Assembly (NCBI GenBank): GCA_900618425.1
Contig: UZAN01039523.1
Location: forward strand, 83,946-139,994
Length of the DNA stretch: 56,049 nt
Origin: Echinostoma caproni
Lineage: Eukaryota; Platyhelminthes; Trematoda; Plagiorchiida; Echinostomatidae
Direction of reading: 5' to 3'
The notes below the pieces were generated by a model. That model did not search any database and was not told where the DNA came from. It was given only the letters and a program-made list of their open reading frames with translations. Position numbers and translations under genes: made by a program. Shown here piece after piece: positions 12,577 to 22,699 of this stretch (the stretch's first letter is position 1; each line of letters starts with the position of its first letter).

Positions 12577-15500
12577 AGAACGAAGATAGTTTAACTAATC
12601 AAAGTGAAGGATGAGTATTTATGTGTGCCGGCTATCCCAACCATACACCTGTTTTTGATCAAATGCATAAAGATAGACAAGGAAAATATGAACCCAGGGA
12701 TAAAGTCTGATTCCGCAAATTGAGAACCATTTGCAAACGAATGCGGATACAATTTAAAAATTTCAAGAGGTATTGAACCGAGAAGCTCGCAAACAATCAC
12801 ACATTTCCTAATCAAGTTAACACACAGAATAGGTTATTATTTTCTCGGACGACTTTGTTTTCTTTGTCAAAAAAGCATGAAACCTTCTGTAGTGTAAAGC
12901 CGAGTGTTTTAAAGGCCCAGAAAAAAATCCGAATAAGCTTTTGCATAGTCGTATCTTCGGATGCTTACCTACCAAGAAGCATGCGATTTCCAATTGTTTT
13001 GAATTAAAAAATGTTGACCACAAAATACGGGTTCTCAGGCAGTGTCTTCGAGGATGCCATTCAGTGGGCTAGTTTGAGAACAAAAAGTCCACGAATAGCC
13101 TCGTAAATCGAGTTGAATGAACGTTTTAAAAGTCCTGTATCTGGGTCAGATGGTGGAAAATTGGGATTCGCCTTTCTTCGAGAAAGTTCTCTTTTTACAT
13201 TTTCGTGGGCGAAGGAATTCATTCAATTTCGCTGGCTTGCTCTATTAATTGTTTGCGTGTATCTGAGCCCTAGAAGATTAAAAAGAAAGATTTCACATAG
13301 GCTAGCGCACTCTTCGTGAACAATCAAATAGTTACAGTTCGTTTCCGTGAAAATTTAAAAGTTAGCAGCCGTTTCGTGGACGCACGCCATTTTTTTAAAT
13401 GATACGTTACACGCTATTTTCCTTCTATTAATCAGTATATAACTTCTTATCAATGATGAGCGGTTTGATAGATTTCAAGACTGTATGGGGTTTTGAGTAA
13501 TCTGAGTATCGCTGTTCTACAAGAGGAATATTTTCTCTTTCAAAGTGCATTTAGATTCACTCATATTATATATGTAATCTCCTGGTGAATCAGAATTAAA
13601 TTTCAGTAATGCTGATGTTCATTTTCATATTTGTCTCCCTGGTTATGTATAAATTATGTTATATAAAATTTCCTACCTAGTGTCAATAATTCAAATGTCA
13701 GAATGAGAGCTTAGAGTTTGTACTATCTCTAAAATCCTCCAAATTCTTCTTTATCGACTGAACAAGTAAATCGTTGAAATTCAAGTCTCGTACTGTTCTT
13801 TTTTTCACTCACTCACCCCTCATGAATGACTGATTTGCAGACAAAGAGCTATTGAATTAATATCTGCACGTGAAAAACAATCTGCTTTTATGAGTTAGTT
13901 CCTTAACATTTTGGCTCAATTTATACGGGCATTTGTGTTTTCGTGTGGAAGGAAAGTAATGAACTTTTGCCACACTCTATTAGTTCTTATTGATAATCCA
14001 GATATCCGTCATGGAAGTTACCAGTCTTGATTATCAAAAAACTTATCCTCAGAATATGTTTAAAACTAATCTTTGTTTGATAGCAATCTGACTTTTCAAC
14101 AACACGATGTGATTCACCGTAACTCGTTTGGATTCATTTGTACGAAATGACGTATCTAGCGAACGGATACACCAGATAACCTAATGTGAACGGCACGAAA
14201 TCAAACCGTCGATTGACAAGAGGTTTTCTGTGGAGAGGCTTAATTGACAATCTGAAAGAAATGAAGAAAACATGCACCATGAACCCAAAGACCCCGTTTG
14301 ACCTGAACACGGCTCACATTATTACCCAATGGCATGTTAGTAAGGGCGTGTTTTAAAAACACCGGTATGCAAAACTGAAAACATCAGGCATCCCTTGATA
14401 TGAAGTATGAAGAGAAAGACGTGTTAAGTCAAATGACCACATCATTATTGATCGGTCAGAACACACTATTCTCTCAGTCCACGTGGAATTTATTGAGTTC
14501 ATATCACCAGATCACAATTTGTTACTGTATACATGTTTTCCAAAATTATATGCGCACTGTAAACCTCAAAGCGTAAATCAAGCAAAAAGTATAAAATTTA
14601 ACGAACAAGTATGAACAAAGTTGGATGGCATGACCCAAGTGCCCCTTACGACTGCTCAAATCGCTATCGCAGTCATGACGCTTTGAGCAGCACATCCATG
14701 TTACGTCAAACCAGAGAACCGGAATACGATCACATTCAGTGCCCCGTGCCACAGGGAGTGTGCTCATTCCCAAATCAAACAATTTTTTGTCCAATGCACT
14801 ATCAGATGATGATCATCACTCTTTGAAAATATTTCATTTCATCATACTCCGTGGAGTAATAGCCTCGTTACTTCACTTAACCAAATGATTACATGTAATT
14901 GTGTCCCGCTTCCTTAACAAAAATTAGGTCCAGCAAGACCTTGCGTTCATTCGATCATATACCATGGCAATCAAGTACGTTCATTGATAGAGATCGCGTG
15001 CACTGCCCGGCCCCGTAGCAGAATATGTACTGAGATACATTTTATACGTTTTTAAATGCTTCACCAAAAGCAGCATTCATCTTGATTGCGACGGAACGTC
15101 TATGATGAATTTTTCTGAAATTACTGGGTAATGCAATTTAGTTAAGAACAATAAATTTATTATGTTGTCTAGCTTCAGATTTATATAACTATTTATTATC
15201 TTCATATTATAGTTTGTATTTGTCGATAAATCAGATTAACATCGAGCTCCGCTAATCCAATGCATTCAAACTAGGGTTGTTTCTCCAGAGGTGAAATAAA
15301 GTTGACTATTCCTAGCTCGAATTTAAAGTTGCCCAGCCTACACAGGAGTTAGCCCGATTTTGTAGGGCATTACATCAATGTATCACATGTACATCCAATC
15401 AAGGTAAACCAATGACAGCTGGTTAAAAAGCATGTCTGAAATAAACCTCTTATGAACTTCACCAAGTACTATTATATACAAGGGCTCGTGTGCGTACATA

Positions 15501-16270
15501 ACAGCTATCAGTTGCATTTTTCACGCAATCGAGCGATAATATGTTTAACTTTTTTACACATCACTGGGGGTTAGATTACAGAAACGTATCCGGGTTGAAT
15601 TTTCTGCTTTTATTGCATCTTATTTCTGCCTTCTCATGTACACATGAACATTTTCCTTGTTTTTATTCATTCACTATGGCCTAACCAAATGTGGGTTGAA
15701 CGATAACTCTGTGGAGGCAGTTGTGTCAGGTGCATGCCTCCAACCTACTCCTCGGTGAATTGAGAAACAGAATGAAATCCCCGTAAAATGCCTATACTCG
15801 CATTTCGAACGAACGTTCAGGCTAACAGTGGTTTCTTGCTGTTCATGTTCATACGCTTACAACTGGTATATAAAAAAGAAGTTTGGAGTACCGGCGGATA
15901 ATATCTCATTAGTTGGAACATACTCTTGAGTATGGAGACCACGATATCCGTACTATGCTGGCAGGGATTTCAATTAATTCACATCCACCTTGTAGTTGAT
16001 CACAGTTTCTCACAGCTTTAAATCAGTTTATCTACCTTAAGCTTATGATATTCGTCTTTCAAGTTGTCTCTCAATGCCTCTAACTGCTGAGATGTTAGCT
16101 TCTTGTTAATCAAACGAGGACGGCTACATTCTTTGGAAATGAATCGGTCTGTATTCTATATTGACAAACAGCCTGTTCCCCCAGTACATTTTCCGAAATA
16201 ACTCGGTTCACCATCTCCCAAGATCTCACCTGGACTTGCACATTTAAACTCTACTTTCAAAAAAGATTCA
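12577..16270. other. AT-rich interval, nothing recognised
   Basis: Short frames only. A Cys-containing pair of opposed frames at about 14546-14826 has protein-like composition on both strands, which argues against either being clearly coding. No repeat or splice-bounded open block was convincing. Confidence 0.45.
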
Positions 16271-16274
16271 ACGA

Positions 16275-17331
16275 TTGTGGTTCTTTACTTCCCGCTTGCG
16301 GCCTCTAAACGTTCCATCCTTCGATTGGCTGCGATGTCGCATTGGAATTTATTACTGGGTTTCTGCCTTGTTCTCTCGACGTTCGTATCCCAGGGAATTA
16401 TTGCTAAGCCTAAAGGATATTCACTTTTCTTCTATGTCCTCCAACTCATATGGTTCTATCCGAACTGAATTTTCTGCTCAGGGCAAGAAAAACAAGCGTG
16501 CTGGGTGGTAGACTGCGCTTGCACACATTCCTCCTGTGAAGATTACGGTTCCCACTTCAATCAGTTCCAACATTCGCTCACTGTTTAGCAAACTGGATAA
16601 CTTCACGGACCTATTAACTTATCACGTGCACACGAACACGTGTGTGATATGCATAGAGGAATCGTGGCTTAACCAAAACATAGATGATTCGCTGGTCAAC
16701 ATACCTGGTTTTGCAAGTTTTCGACAAGACAGATAAATAGGTAAAAAGAAGTCCCCGGGGTGGTGTAATAACCTACATTAACTCCAGTTAGTCCGGCAAG
16801 TCCGAAACGTTTTTTGCTTTCTCCTCGTACGGTATTGACTGCCTAACTGTTTCATGTCGACCTAGATTTTCCTCTTATCGGAGCACAATAATTATCAATC
16901 TATGCATTGTCCCCTCTTCTTCACAAATTGAAATTAGCTCTTTGTTCTCATTCCTGAATCCTCTTCGTGTAGCATTTTATCTAAACGCTTCCGTCCTATC
17001 GCCATCACCTCCTCTGGACCAAAACTTGCAGTGCGCGCTATTCTCACCCACTCCAGTTTGCGTCCAGGCCAAATAGATGCAATTTGGATGCTGTTGCCTC
17101 AACGATGCACTTAATTCGCAAATGTTTAGACGATCCTCAAAAGTACGTTCCTTGTGTTTTCTCCCACTTCCCATTCCGTTCCACGATCTCTTCTTCTGCG
17201 AATGTTACAGTCATTCAATTGCCCACCCCCTCCCCCAACTTGTTGTGATGGTTGAAAGATTATTTCACAGGAAGGACTCGAAGAGCGAAGGGAAACGGCA
17301 CGATTTCAAAATCATTAGTGAATTATTCTGA
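16275..17331 (+). pseudogene. LINE ORF2 N-terminus: apurinic-type endonuclease remnant
   Basis: From 16275 one frame (interrupted by a stop at about 16509) leads into NIRSLFSKLD and, about 35 residues later, EESWLNQNIDDSLV, GFASFRQDR. These match the start of the endonuclease domain of Jockey/CR1 LINEs, where N-V-R-S-L opens the domain and the E of ETWL is a catalytic metal ligand; here it reads EESWL. A short shifted stretch carries a GGGV-like motif, then several frames continue to 17331. The catalytic D-N and S-D-H blocks of the domain's second half are not recognisable. The enzyme is not functional. Confidence 0.72.
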
Positions 17332-17394
17332 AGTCCTTCAGGGTACTTAGCTTCCTCCCCACTGATTTAAAATCTTCATGAGTGACTCACCCTT

Positions 17395-17640
17395 TCCCGA
17401 TTCGAATATCTCTTGGATTCCTCAATTATCACCACCAAATACTTAGGAGTTCCCATAAATAGCAATCTACGGCGGTCTTCTCATTTGCTAGTCTGTTTTG
17501 GTAGACTGCGATACTTACCTTTTCAAATACGTAATCTACGACAGTTCTGAGTGAAGCATAAAACTGTTTATTTGCTTATCAGTTCCTTTTCCCTGGCATA
17601 CTTTATTGTTCGCCCGTTATTTTCCCTGAACTATTTAGAA
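17395..17640 (+). pseudogene. LINE RT thumb, first half (displaced)
   Basis: The frame reads KYLGVPINSNLRRSSH, then RLRYLPFQIRNLRQF, one stop, and KHKTVYLLISSFSLA. This is the typical start of the LINE thumb region that follows the RT palm (K-x-L-G-V-x-I-x-x-x-L-x-W-x-x-H). It lies directly after endonuclease sequence with no fingers or palm between, and it stops just before the LLYCSPV block, which appears about 450 bases further on at 18100. The two halves would be contiguous in an intact protein. Confidence 0.7.
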
Positions 17641-17659
17641 GGGGTTTCATTATTCTACA

Positions 17660-17944
17660 TTGCAGTTTGGTAATTATCGCCCATTTATCTTATTCAACGA
17701 AACATTCCAATCAAAATCTAGTGTAACTTGCATATCACTTCATGTGAGAATTTCGCTCATAAGATATTCAATGACCCCAGTCAAGGGCTCAATCCCAATG
17801 TATATACTCAACGTTCCGATGCCATCACCCGATCCCATTTTTGGCCGACTGTCCTCCCGCAACTCAACGGTTTCCTATCTGACTCGTATTATCACTGATA
17901 CAGTGAATGTTTGCAACAAACTAATTGTAAACCTACAAAGATGA
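17660..17944 (+). pseudogene. LINE RT fingers/palm fragment (displaced)
   Basis: A 94-codon frame contains NYRPFILFNETFQ (RT consensus NYRPISLL), then RYSMTPVKGSI (consensus QYGFxPGKGT) and ends in a degraded motif A, ITDTVNVCNKLIVNLQ (consensus SSAFDTVNHxKL). The catalytic aspartate of motif A is not preserved, and the YADD box is absent. The fragment sits inside the thumb, splitting it. It is either a piece of the same element moved downstream, or part of a second copy inserted into the first. Confidence 0.7.
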
Positions 17945-18081
17945 GCAGCTGTTTAAGTTTTATCATTGTTGTATATGAATTTTAATTTTATTTTTTATTC
18001 AATTTTAACGGTGAACAAACTTTTGACTGAAATGTGGCCACAGTTGCCTGCACAAGTCATCTATAATACAGTATAAATTTA

Positions 18082-18345
18082 TTGATTCGATTTTTATATT
18101 ATTGTGTTGTTACTCACCTTCTCTACTCCTCACCAGTTTTACTTGCCGGTATTAGAGTTGAAGATTACACAATTTTACACCTGTCTATTAAGATTGTTTC
18201 TCTCCCAAGTGGTATTCCTTATTCGCACTTGCTTAGCATTGTCGCCAACAAACATTTAACTCTTGCGAAAACTTTTGCGACGATATTCTATCAGACATCG
18301 CTCACCCTTTACACAGAACTTAATCCACTTCTGTCGTTTTAAACT
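18082..18345 (+). pseudogene. LINE RT thumb, second half, and C-terminal tail
   Basis: The frame continues the thumb with THLLYSSPVLLAG (consensus LLYCSPVIFPG), followed by a C-terminal tail ending ELNPLLSF. A one-base shift near 18270 separates an otherwise better match (DDILSDIAHPL in the neighbouring frame). Further tail-like sequence extends to about 18540 in shifted frames. It completes the thumb begun at 17395-17640. Confidence 0.65.
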
Positions 18346-18545
18346 TGTGTATGCTCGTACCAATGCCTAACATTTGGACGTTATCCCATATGTTTCGAGA
18401 TTTCCGGCTCAAAAGGCATCCGTTAGAGAAAACCGTTTGACATTCCGACGCAAATGATATCCATTTTCAAACTTGTACATCGCATTCCTTTGAATTTAAG
18501 ATGGTGCTTCCCCCTACTTCTTTGTGACTGTATGCGAAAATAAAT

Positions 18546-19000
18546 GATCCTTGTGTATCAGAAGCTGAGAATTCATCGATTACGATGAATAAGGTATTTT
18601 TTGACTTGGCTTGATTTAAACCACCGGTGCCAACTCATGACCATGTGTGTATGAGCAGAGGGACAGTTAGGAGGATTTGGGAGGTCAACTATCTATAACA
18701 CATGACTCCGGATTGTCTAACGTATATTTGGATCGGTTCAGAGGAACCCAATAGGTCTAATCGAAACTGAAGCAACAGGTCCCTGTGAAACACTTGTGTT
18801 CGTATAAACAACAGTATTGATACTAGAAAAATGTTTTTTCCAAATTAAAATAAACAAGCCTTGGTGAGTCTTTACAGCATTAATTTTCCTGATTAGTTTA
18901 TACTCAGCAGCTGGGATAACGCAGAATGTACAGGATGCTCCCATTTCATCAGTAGTGGCTGACCTACAGCATGACGAGTTAGGAGGTAAGTTAAGGGGAT
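18546..19000. other. Short interval between LINE and Tc1, nothing recognised
   Basis: About 450 bases of AT-rich DNA with only short frames. It contains no recognised repeat. Confidence 0.45.
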
Positions 19001-19063
19001 AGAACAGATTTTATTTACAACAAAATAACACTGATAATAACTAGGATGTAAAGTTTATGTACA

Positions 19064-19323
19064 CTAATAGTCGACTGGTCTGCCCTTGTTCTTTAGGACT
19101 TTTTCGATTCTCTTCGGTATGGAATCCACCAACTTTGTTATGAAGTCATTTTCTATTTGTGCTCCATTACGTATCGCACTTTTGCCTCCAATATTCAATG
19201 TGCAGGTAGCCCATTGACCTCTCTCTTCAAAACAGAAAACAGATTTTCAATCACGTTGAGATCCGGGCTATTAGGAGGGAATTGTATGAAGTGAACCTTG
19301 GAGTTACGCAAATTTTCTGAAGT
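19064..19323 (-). pseudogene. Tc1-like transposase, exon 2 (E of the DDE core)
   Basis: After the intron the frame reads TSENLRNSKVHF, then PPNSPDLNVIENLFSVLK, with the third catalytic residue E in VIEN. Further on a TGG codon seen in copy 1 has become TGA, and a one-base deletion in an A run (CACAAATAG against TACAAAATAG in copy 1) shifts the last 35 or so codons. The equivalent exon in copy 1 (923-1171) is intact. The protein end aligns with the TAG at 19064. Confidence 0.82.
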
Positions 19324-19376
19324 CTAAAAGCAAATAATAAGTAAACCATGACCCTTAACTAAATAAATTTACTAAC
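19324..19376 (-). other. 53-base intron within the Tc1 transposase
   Basis: The minus strand reads CAG|GTTAGTAAAT at one end and TTTGCTTTTAG|ACTTCA at the other, a standard GT-AG intron of 53 bases in phase 0. Removing it joins SRQ to TSENL and sets exactly 34 residues between the D of QDNA and the E of VIEN, the DD34E spacing of Tc1 elements. Copy 1 has the same sequence at the same site, so the intron predates the spread of this family and moved as DNA. Confidence 0.8.
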
Positions 19377-20098
19377 CTGTCGTGAAACATGACACGGAGC
19401 GTTATCCTGAAAAACGATAACTTCCAGACGATTTTTTTTTTCATGAAATCCTGGAAACATTTTCTTAATTACTAATACAAATTTCCCACTATTCACGGTT
19501 CCTTGACCGATGTCCACCGACAAGGCCGACCATGTTTTATTCCTGCCCAAATGAGTAACCTCGACGGATGAGAAACTCTTTCATTTGGTGGAATAAGTCC
19601 TTTTGGGAAATTCTCACCACAAATGACGTTTTTGTGAGCCTTCCAAGGCTCGTCGCACACCATACACTCGTCGGCGAAATAAACCGATCGCCAAAATGAC
19701 GCACGACGAGATTTGACTTCTCGAGCACAATGAATACGCGCCTGCCTTTGGTGCGCGTTCATTGCTGGCTTTACGTCAGCTGAAACCTGACGCATCTTAA
19801 ATTTTTTTATTCTTCTTTGCAAAATGGAATATGAATGGCTGGGAAGATCTTCCCGTTGAATAGATGACAACGTTTTTCGGCAATGTTTTTTCAGAGTAAT
19901 ACGAATCAGGTTGTCCTCCTGTTTAGATGTGCTCGGTTTACGGCCTCCGCACTCGGTTCTGGTTGTGGTTTTCCCATGGATTATCCTGTAAATTGTGCTT
20001 TTGTTAACGTTAAACCATTGGGCAAGATTTGATATCGAAAATCCCAACTTGTGTGCTCGTGCAATTCTGTTTCTGTCCCCTTCACTGAGATAAGGGAA
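19377..20098 (-). pseudogene. Tc1-like transposase, exon 1 (HTH and DD of the DDE core)
   Basis: The frame opens without an ATG at about 20098 (the first ATG is at 20047) and reads LSEGDRNRIARAHKLGFSIS, then NLAQWFNVNKSTIYRII, a paired helix-turn-helix DNA-binding domain like that of Tc1/Tc3. After a basic GGRKPS hinge comes VYFADECMV, whose D (codon 19670-19672) is the first catalytic aspartate, then LLIWAGIKHG. One single-base frameshift near 19530 separates this from VFQDNAPCHVSRQ, which has the second catalytic aspartate. The exon ends at CAG|GTTAGT. The real start may lie in an upstream exon or have been lost: a TAG precedes the open frame. Confidence 0.85.
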
Positions 20099-20326
20099 CT
20101 ATTGGTTTTGAGCGCTCCTTCCTTCATTATAGCGACAACAATAGGAACATTCAAAGCTGTGCAGGCACGTTTAATTGACAATTATGCAGTCTAGAAACTA
20201 CTTAGGTCCCAGTAGACAAGATATAAATTATTGTCCATGCATGAGGCATTAAAACAAGTAATAAATATAATGAAACTCTACTTGATCATAGAGAAAATAT
20301 GTCAGTGCATCACAATCGACCAGTGC

Positions 20327-20344
20327 TATATATATATATATATA
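20327..20344. repeat. (TA)n microsatellite
   Basis: A run of about nine TA dinucleotides lies between the Tc1 element and the RTE element. Confidence 0.9.
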
Positions 20345-20544
20345 CAACATCGGCTTGTAGACGAGCATGGTGCCAACGCCATAGCAGTAATAACAATAAC
20401 AGTAGACTGGTTGATTGGAATATAGAACANAGTGCAAAAAAGGTGAAGCAGTTAAAAATGCAGATGGTGGATAACTGAGATAACAAACACTTATTGTGTG
20501 TTTTCCGATACACTTTTGGATATTTTTAGTATTGTTTATCGTTC

Positions 20545-21180
20545 TTTACGAGGCACGGAATTTCGACAGGCAGACCGTACGGCATTTGCTCTACTGCTTT
20601 CTATTCTGGGTCATATCTCTCAGTTTCTCTAACCAACAACAATCCTCATCCCTTGGGCCCCAACCTGGAAGGCGGGCTGCACCAACCAAAGCCAAATCTG
20701 AAGCCAGCTTCTTCACGTTTCTAGCCAATGTCATAGTCTGACAGCCGAGCCGCTTCTTCCAGCCTTGCCCAGCACGTGCGAAGAGAGCAAGGGAAGGTAG
20801 TCGATAGGTAGGCATACGCAAAACATGATCAAGCCATCGGAGGCCGTGTANCGTGTAGAGTGATCACTTCTGTGAGAGAGCGACTATCCGCACCTAACAC
20901 ACGACGACGAACCTCGTCATTACTCACTTGGTGTTCCCACCAGACACGAGATGTCGGTGGTCGAATACAGAAAGTCGATTAATATCCTCAACGCGGAGGA
21001 GCCCGGTCTGGCAACCGTAAAGCAGAACGCTAAGAAGCGCGGTGATCGGCACCCATCTGTTAATGGATATTTGGGTGTCATGGTGGCGCCACAGGTGTCG
21101 TAAGTTGGCAAAACCTCCTCTGGCTTTCGCCATTCGTGATGTGATCTCCCCAACGCCACCACCAGCTACGATCACGCTTT
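20545..21180 (-). pseudogene. RTE thumb and C-terminal domain
   Basis: The region reads GGGVGEITSRMAKARGGFAN, LRHLWR, VLLYGCQTGLLRVEDINRLS and, after frameshifts, LRMPTYRLPSLALFARAGQ, DLALVGAARLPGWGPRDEDC and WLEKLRDMTQNRKQ. The VLLYGCETWPLRVED and LPGWGPRD blocks are hallmarks of RTE-clade proteins in flatworms. The C-terminal frame 20591-20821 is open for 76 codons; a TAG replaces a probable TGG immediately after QNRKQ, and the frame then continues a further 18 or so codons to about 20549. Confidence 0.85.
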
Positions 21181-21199
21181 CGAGGTACTTAAAGCTCTC

Positions 21200-21760
21200 A
21201 ACTGCTTGCAGCTAATCACCACAGAGGGCGAGAGATGGCACACGCTCCTACCAGTCTTGAATAAGCACTTGGTACTTCGAAGAAGAAAGCACATACCACA
21301 CCTGAATATCCCTAACGCCTAGTGGTTCAAGACGTTTTTGTCACCCATCAAGGCGATGTCATCGGTATAATCCAAGTCAAGGACTCTGTTCCCTGGGAGG
21401 AGTTCGACTCCACAGTTTACTAGACCGGACAAAGCATTCTGTAGAATATCCTCTTTGACAAAGTTGAAAGCGAACGGGGATATGGAGCATCCTTGTCGAA
21501 CTCCACTGGAGACGGCGAAGGGTGGCGAAAGTTGGCCGTATGTCCTAACACGACCTGAGGTATAACGATACAACTCTTTGAGGACCGACACATGCTTCTC
21601 AGGTACTCCGTNCAGTCGAAGGCCGCGCGGATGTCTAAGAATCCAATGATCGTTTGTGTTAGATAGGCATGACGGTGCTCTAGAAGCTGTTGGAGGGTGA
21701 AGATTTTGTGGATGCCCTCACGACCGGCACTAAACCCAGCCTGTTCCTCACGGGTCTGCT
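21200..21760 (-). pseudogene. RTE reverse transcriptase palm, motifs A to C
   Basis: Translated in several frames, the region shows motif A (IIGFLDIRAAFD, with both D residues), then SVLKELYRYTSGRV, SGVRQGCSISPFAFNF (motif B, consensus SGVRQGCPISPFLFNF) and LDLDYTDDIALM (motif C; YTDD keeps both catalytic aspartates where YADD is usual). The catalytic residues therefore survive, but frameshifts and an ambiguous base (21612) around motif A, plus a stop after DKNVLNH, break the protein. Confidence 0.83.
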
Positions 21761-22168
21761 CCTAACGTGTATAGTACAATCCTCGGAGAATGACGGACAC
21801 CAACAGCTTTGACGCTATTCGTGTCAAGCTTATATCCCTTTAATTGAAGCAGTCATTGTGCGGATCTTTTTGGAAGCTAGGGATGATAATTGATTTCCCT
21901 CACGAGAGGGAGACTAAACTTTATAGAACAGAACTTGTAGTTCTCTAACAGGCGTTATTCCACCATCGTTAGAAAGAGCTAGGAAAAGGTCATTGGCGCC
22001 CAACGCTTAGTGACATCTCGAGGCTTGGATCTCCATGCGAATTTTGGCCTCAGAAGGTGGGTCTGTTGAGACAGACCATGGGACGTGTGTCGACGTTGCT
22101 GTGTGAGAAGGTGACGCTAGTGGCAAGCTAAATTGTGCTTTGAAGTGCTTTGCCCTGCGTGCAAGGCG

Positions 22169-22590
22169 TCAATGTTGATTATGAATGGGCGAACCGTCAG
22201 TTTCGCAGATCATTTCACTTACGCCCAAGACTTTTCTACCGGCGAATCGGATGAGATGGAACAGCTTACAGGCATTTCCCATGGCGGCAGGATGTTTCAT
22301 CTCTAACACGTGATGAGTCCACCAGATCTCGCGGTCTGGGCGTAGGCTTGCGTTAAGTTCACTTCTCGTTATGAGTCGTGTGTCATTATGCTCGCTTCCA
22401 GTCGGAATTGACCAACGTGCGTCAAGAAGGCGCAAAGACTCCACAAAGATCCAGGGTGTCACGTCGAGACGTGTCAGACCACAACTAACTAAGCCAGCAG
22501 AAAGCAGAGAATTCTTCATAAGTGACCAATAATGATAAAGTTTTTCGGGTGGGGTTAGTTCTAGCTTTTCAACCAGCTCGTTTTGAAAGA
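22169..22590 (-). pseudogene. RTE linker between endonuclease and RT
   Basis: The frame from about 22590 gives QNELVEKLELTPPEKLYHYW, and at 22519-22169 continues with LLDARWSIPTGSEHNDTR, then SLRPDREIWWTHH and GNACKLFHLIRFAG. This is the conserved RTE linker (A-R-R-x-I-P-x-G-S-E-H-N, D-R-E-x-W-W, N-x-R-x-L-F-x-L-I-R). The segment is open for 116 codons. It follows directly on the RT at lower coordinates. Confidence 0.8.
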
Positions 22591-22699
22591 GTTAAACGCG
22601 TTTAGGAATGCGTAATTCGGATTAACACAATGACCAGAGTGTACAAAATGAGGAAGAATCTCGTGTATGTGAGAGAGAAAGAGAGATAATGGAGGAATT

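Larger units (their letters stand above)
16275..18540 (+). mobile_element. Degraded Jockey/CR1-type LINE with permuted domains
   Basis: Four recognisable parts of a non-LTR retrotransposon ORF2 lie on the plus strand, in the order endonuclease, RT thumb (first half), RT fingers/palm, RT thumb (second half) plus C-terminal tail. In an intact LINE the fingers and palm precede the thumb. The copy has many stops and frameshifts. A stop and the start of a probable 3' tail lie near 18345-18540. No target-site duplication was identified. It is a different family from the CR1 LINEs at 31-34, 36-37 and 48-52 kb, judged by its C-terminal sequence. Confidence 0.78.
19005..20105 (-). mobile_element. Tc1-like transposon (copy 2), nearly full transposase
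   Basis: The minus strand carries a Tc1/mariner-superfamily transposon with an N-terminal helix-turn-helix, the catalytic core, a small intron and a 3' untranslated part that aligns with copy 1 at 1172-1245. It adjoins the RTE element at 20.5 kb with about 400 bases, including a (TA)n run, in between. I did not find convincing terminal inverted repeats, so the true ends are uncertain; an AAGGGGA-type block occurs at both the N-terminus and the 3' side, but it is inside coding sequence at one end. The copy is inactive because of frameshifts and stops. Confidence 0.85.
20545..22590 (-). mobile_element. RTE-type non-LTR retrotransposon, 5'-truncated
   Basis: Roughly 2 kb on the minus strand read through the linker, the reverse transcriptase and the C-terminal domain of an RTE-clade LINE, with multiple frameshifts and two ambiguous bases (20851, 21612). 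The apurinic endonuclease expected upstream is not recognisable beyond about 22590-22700. The 3' end lies near 20500-20550, where the C-terminal domain stops and AT-rich DNA begins. RTE elements are abundant in trematodes, so this is a characteristic component for the host group. Confidence 0.87.

Noticed and set aside
18950..20220. Terminal inverted repeats of the Tc1 element
   Set aside because: The AAGGGGA-type similarity between the two sides falls inside coding sequence on one side and is too short; no convincing inverted ends were seen.
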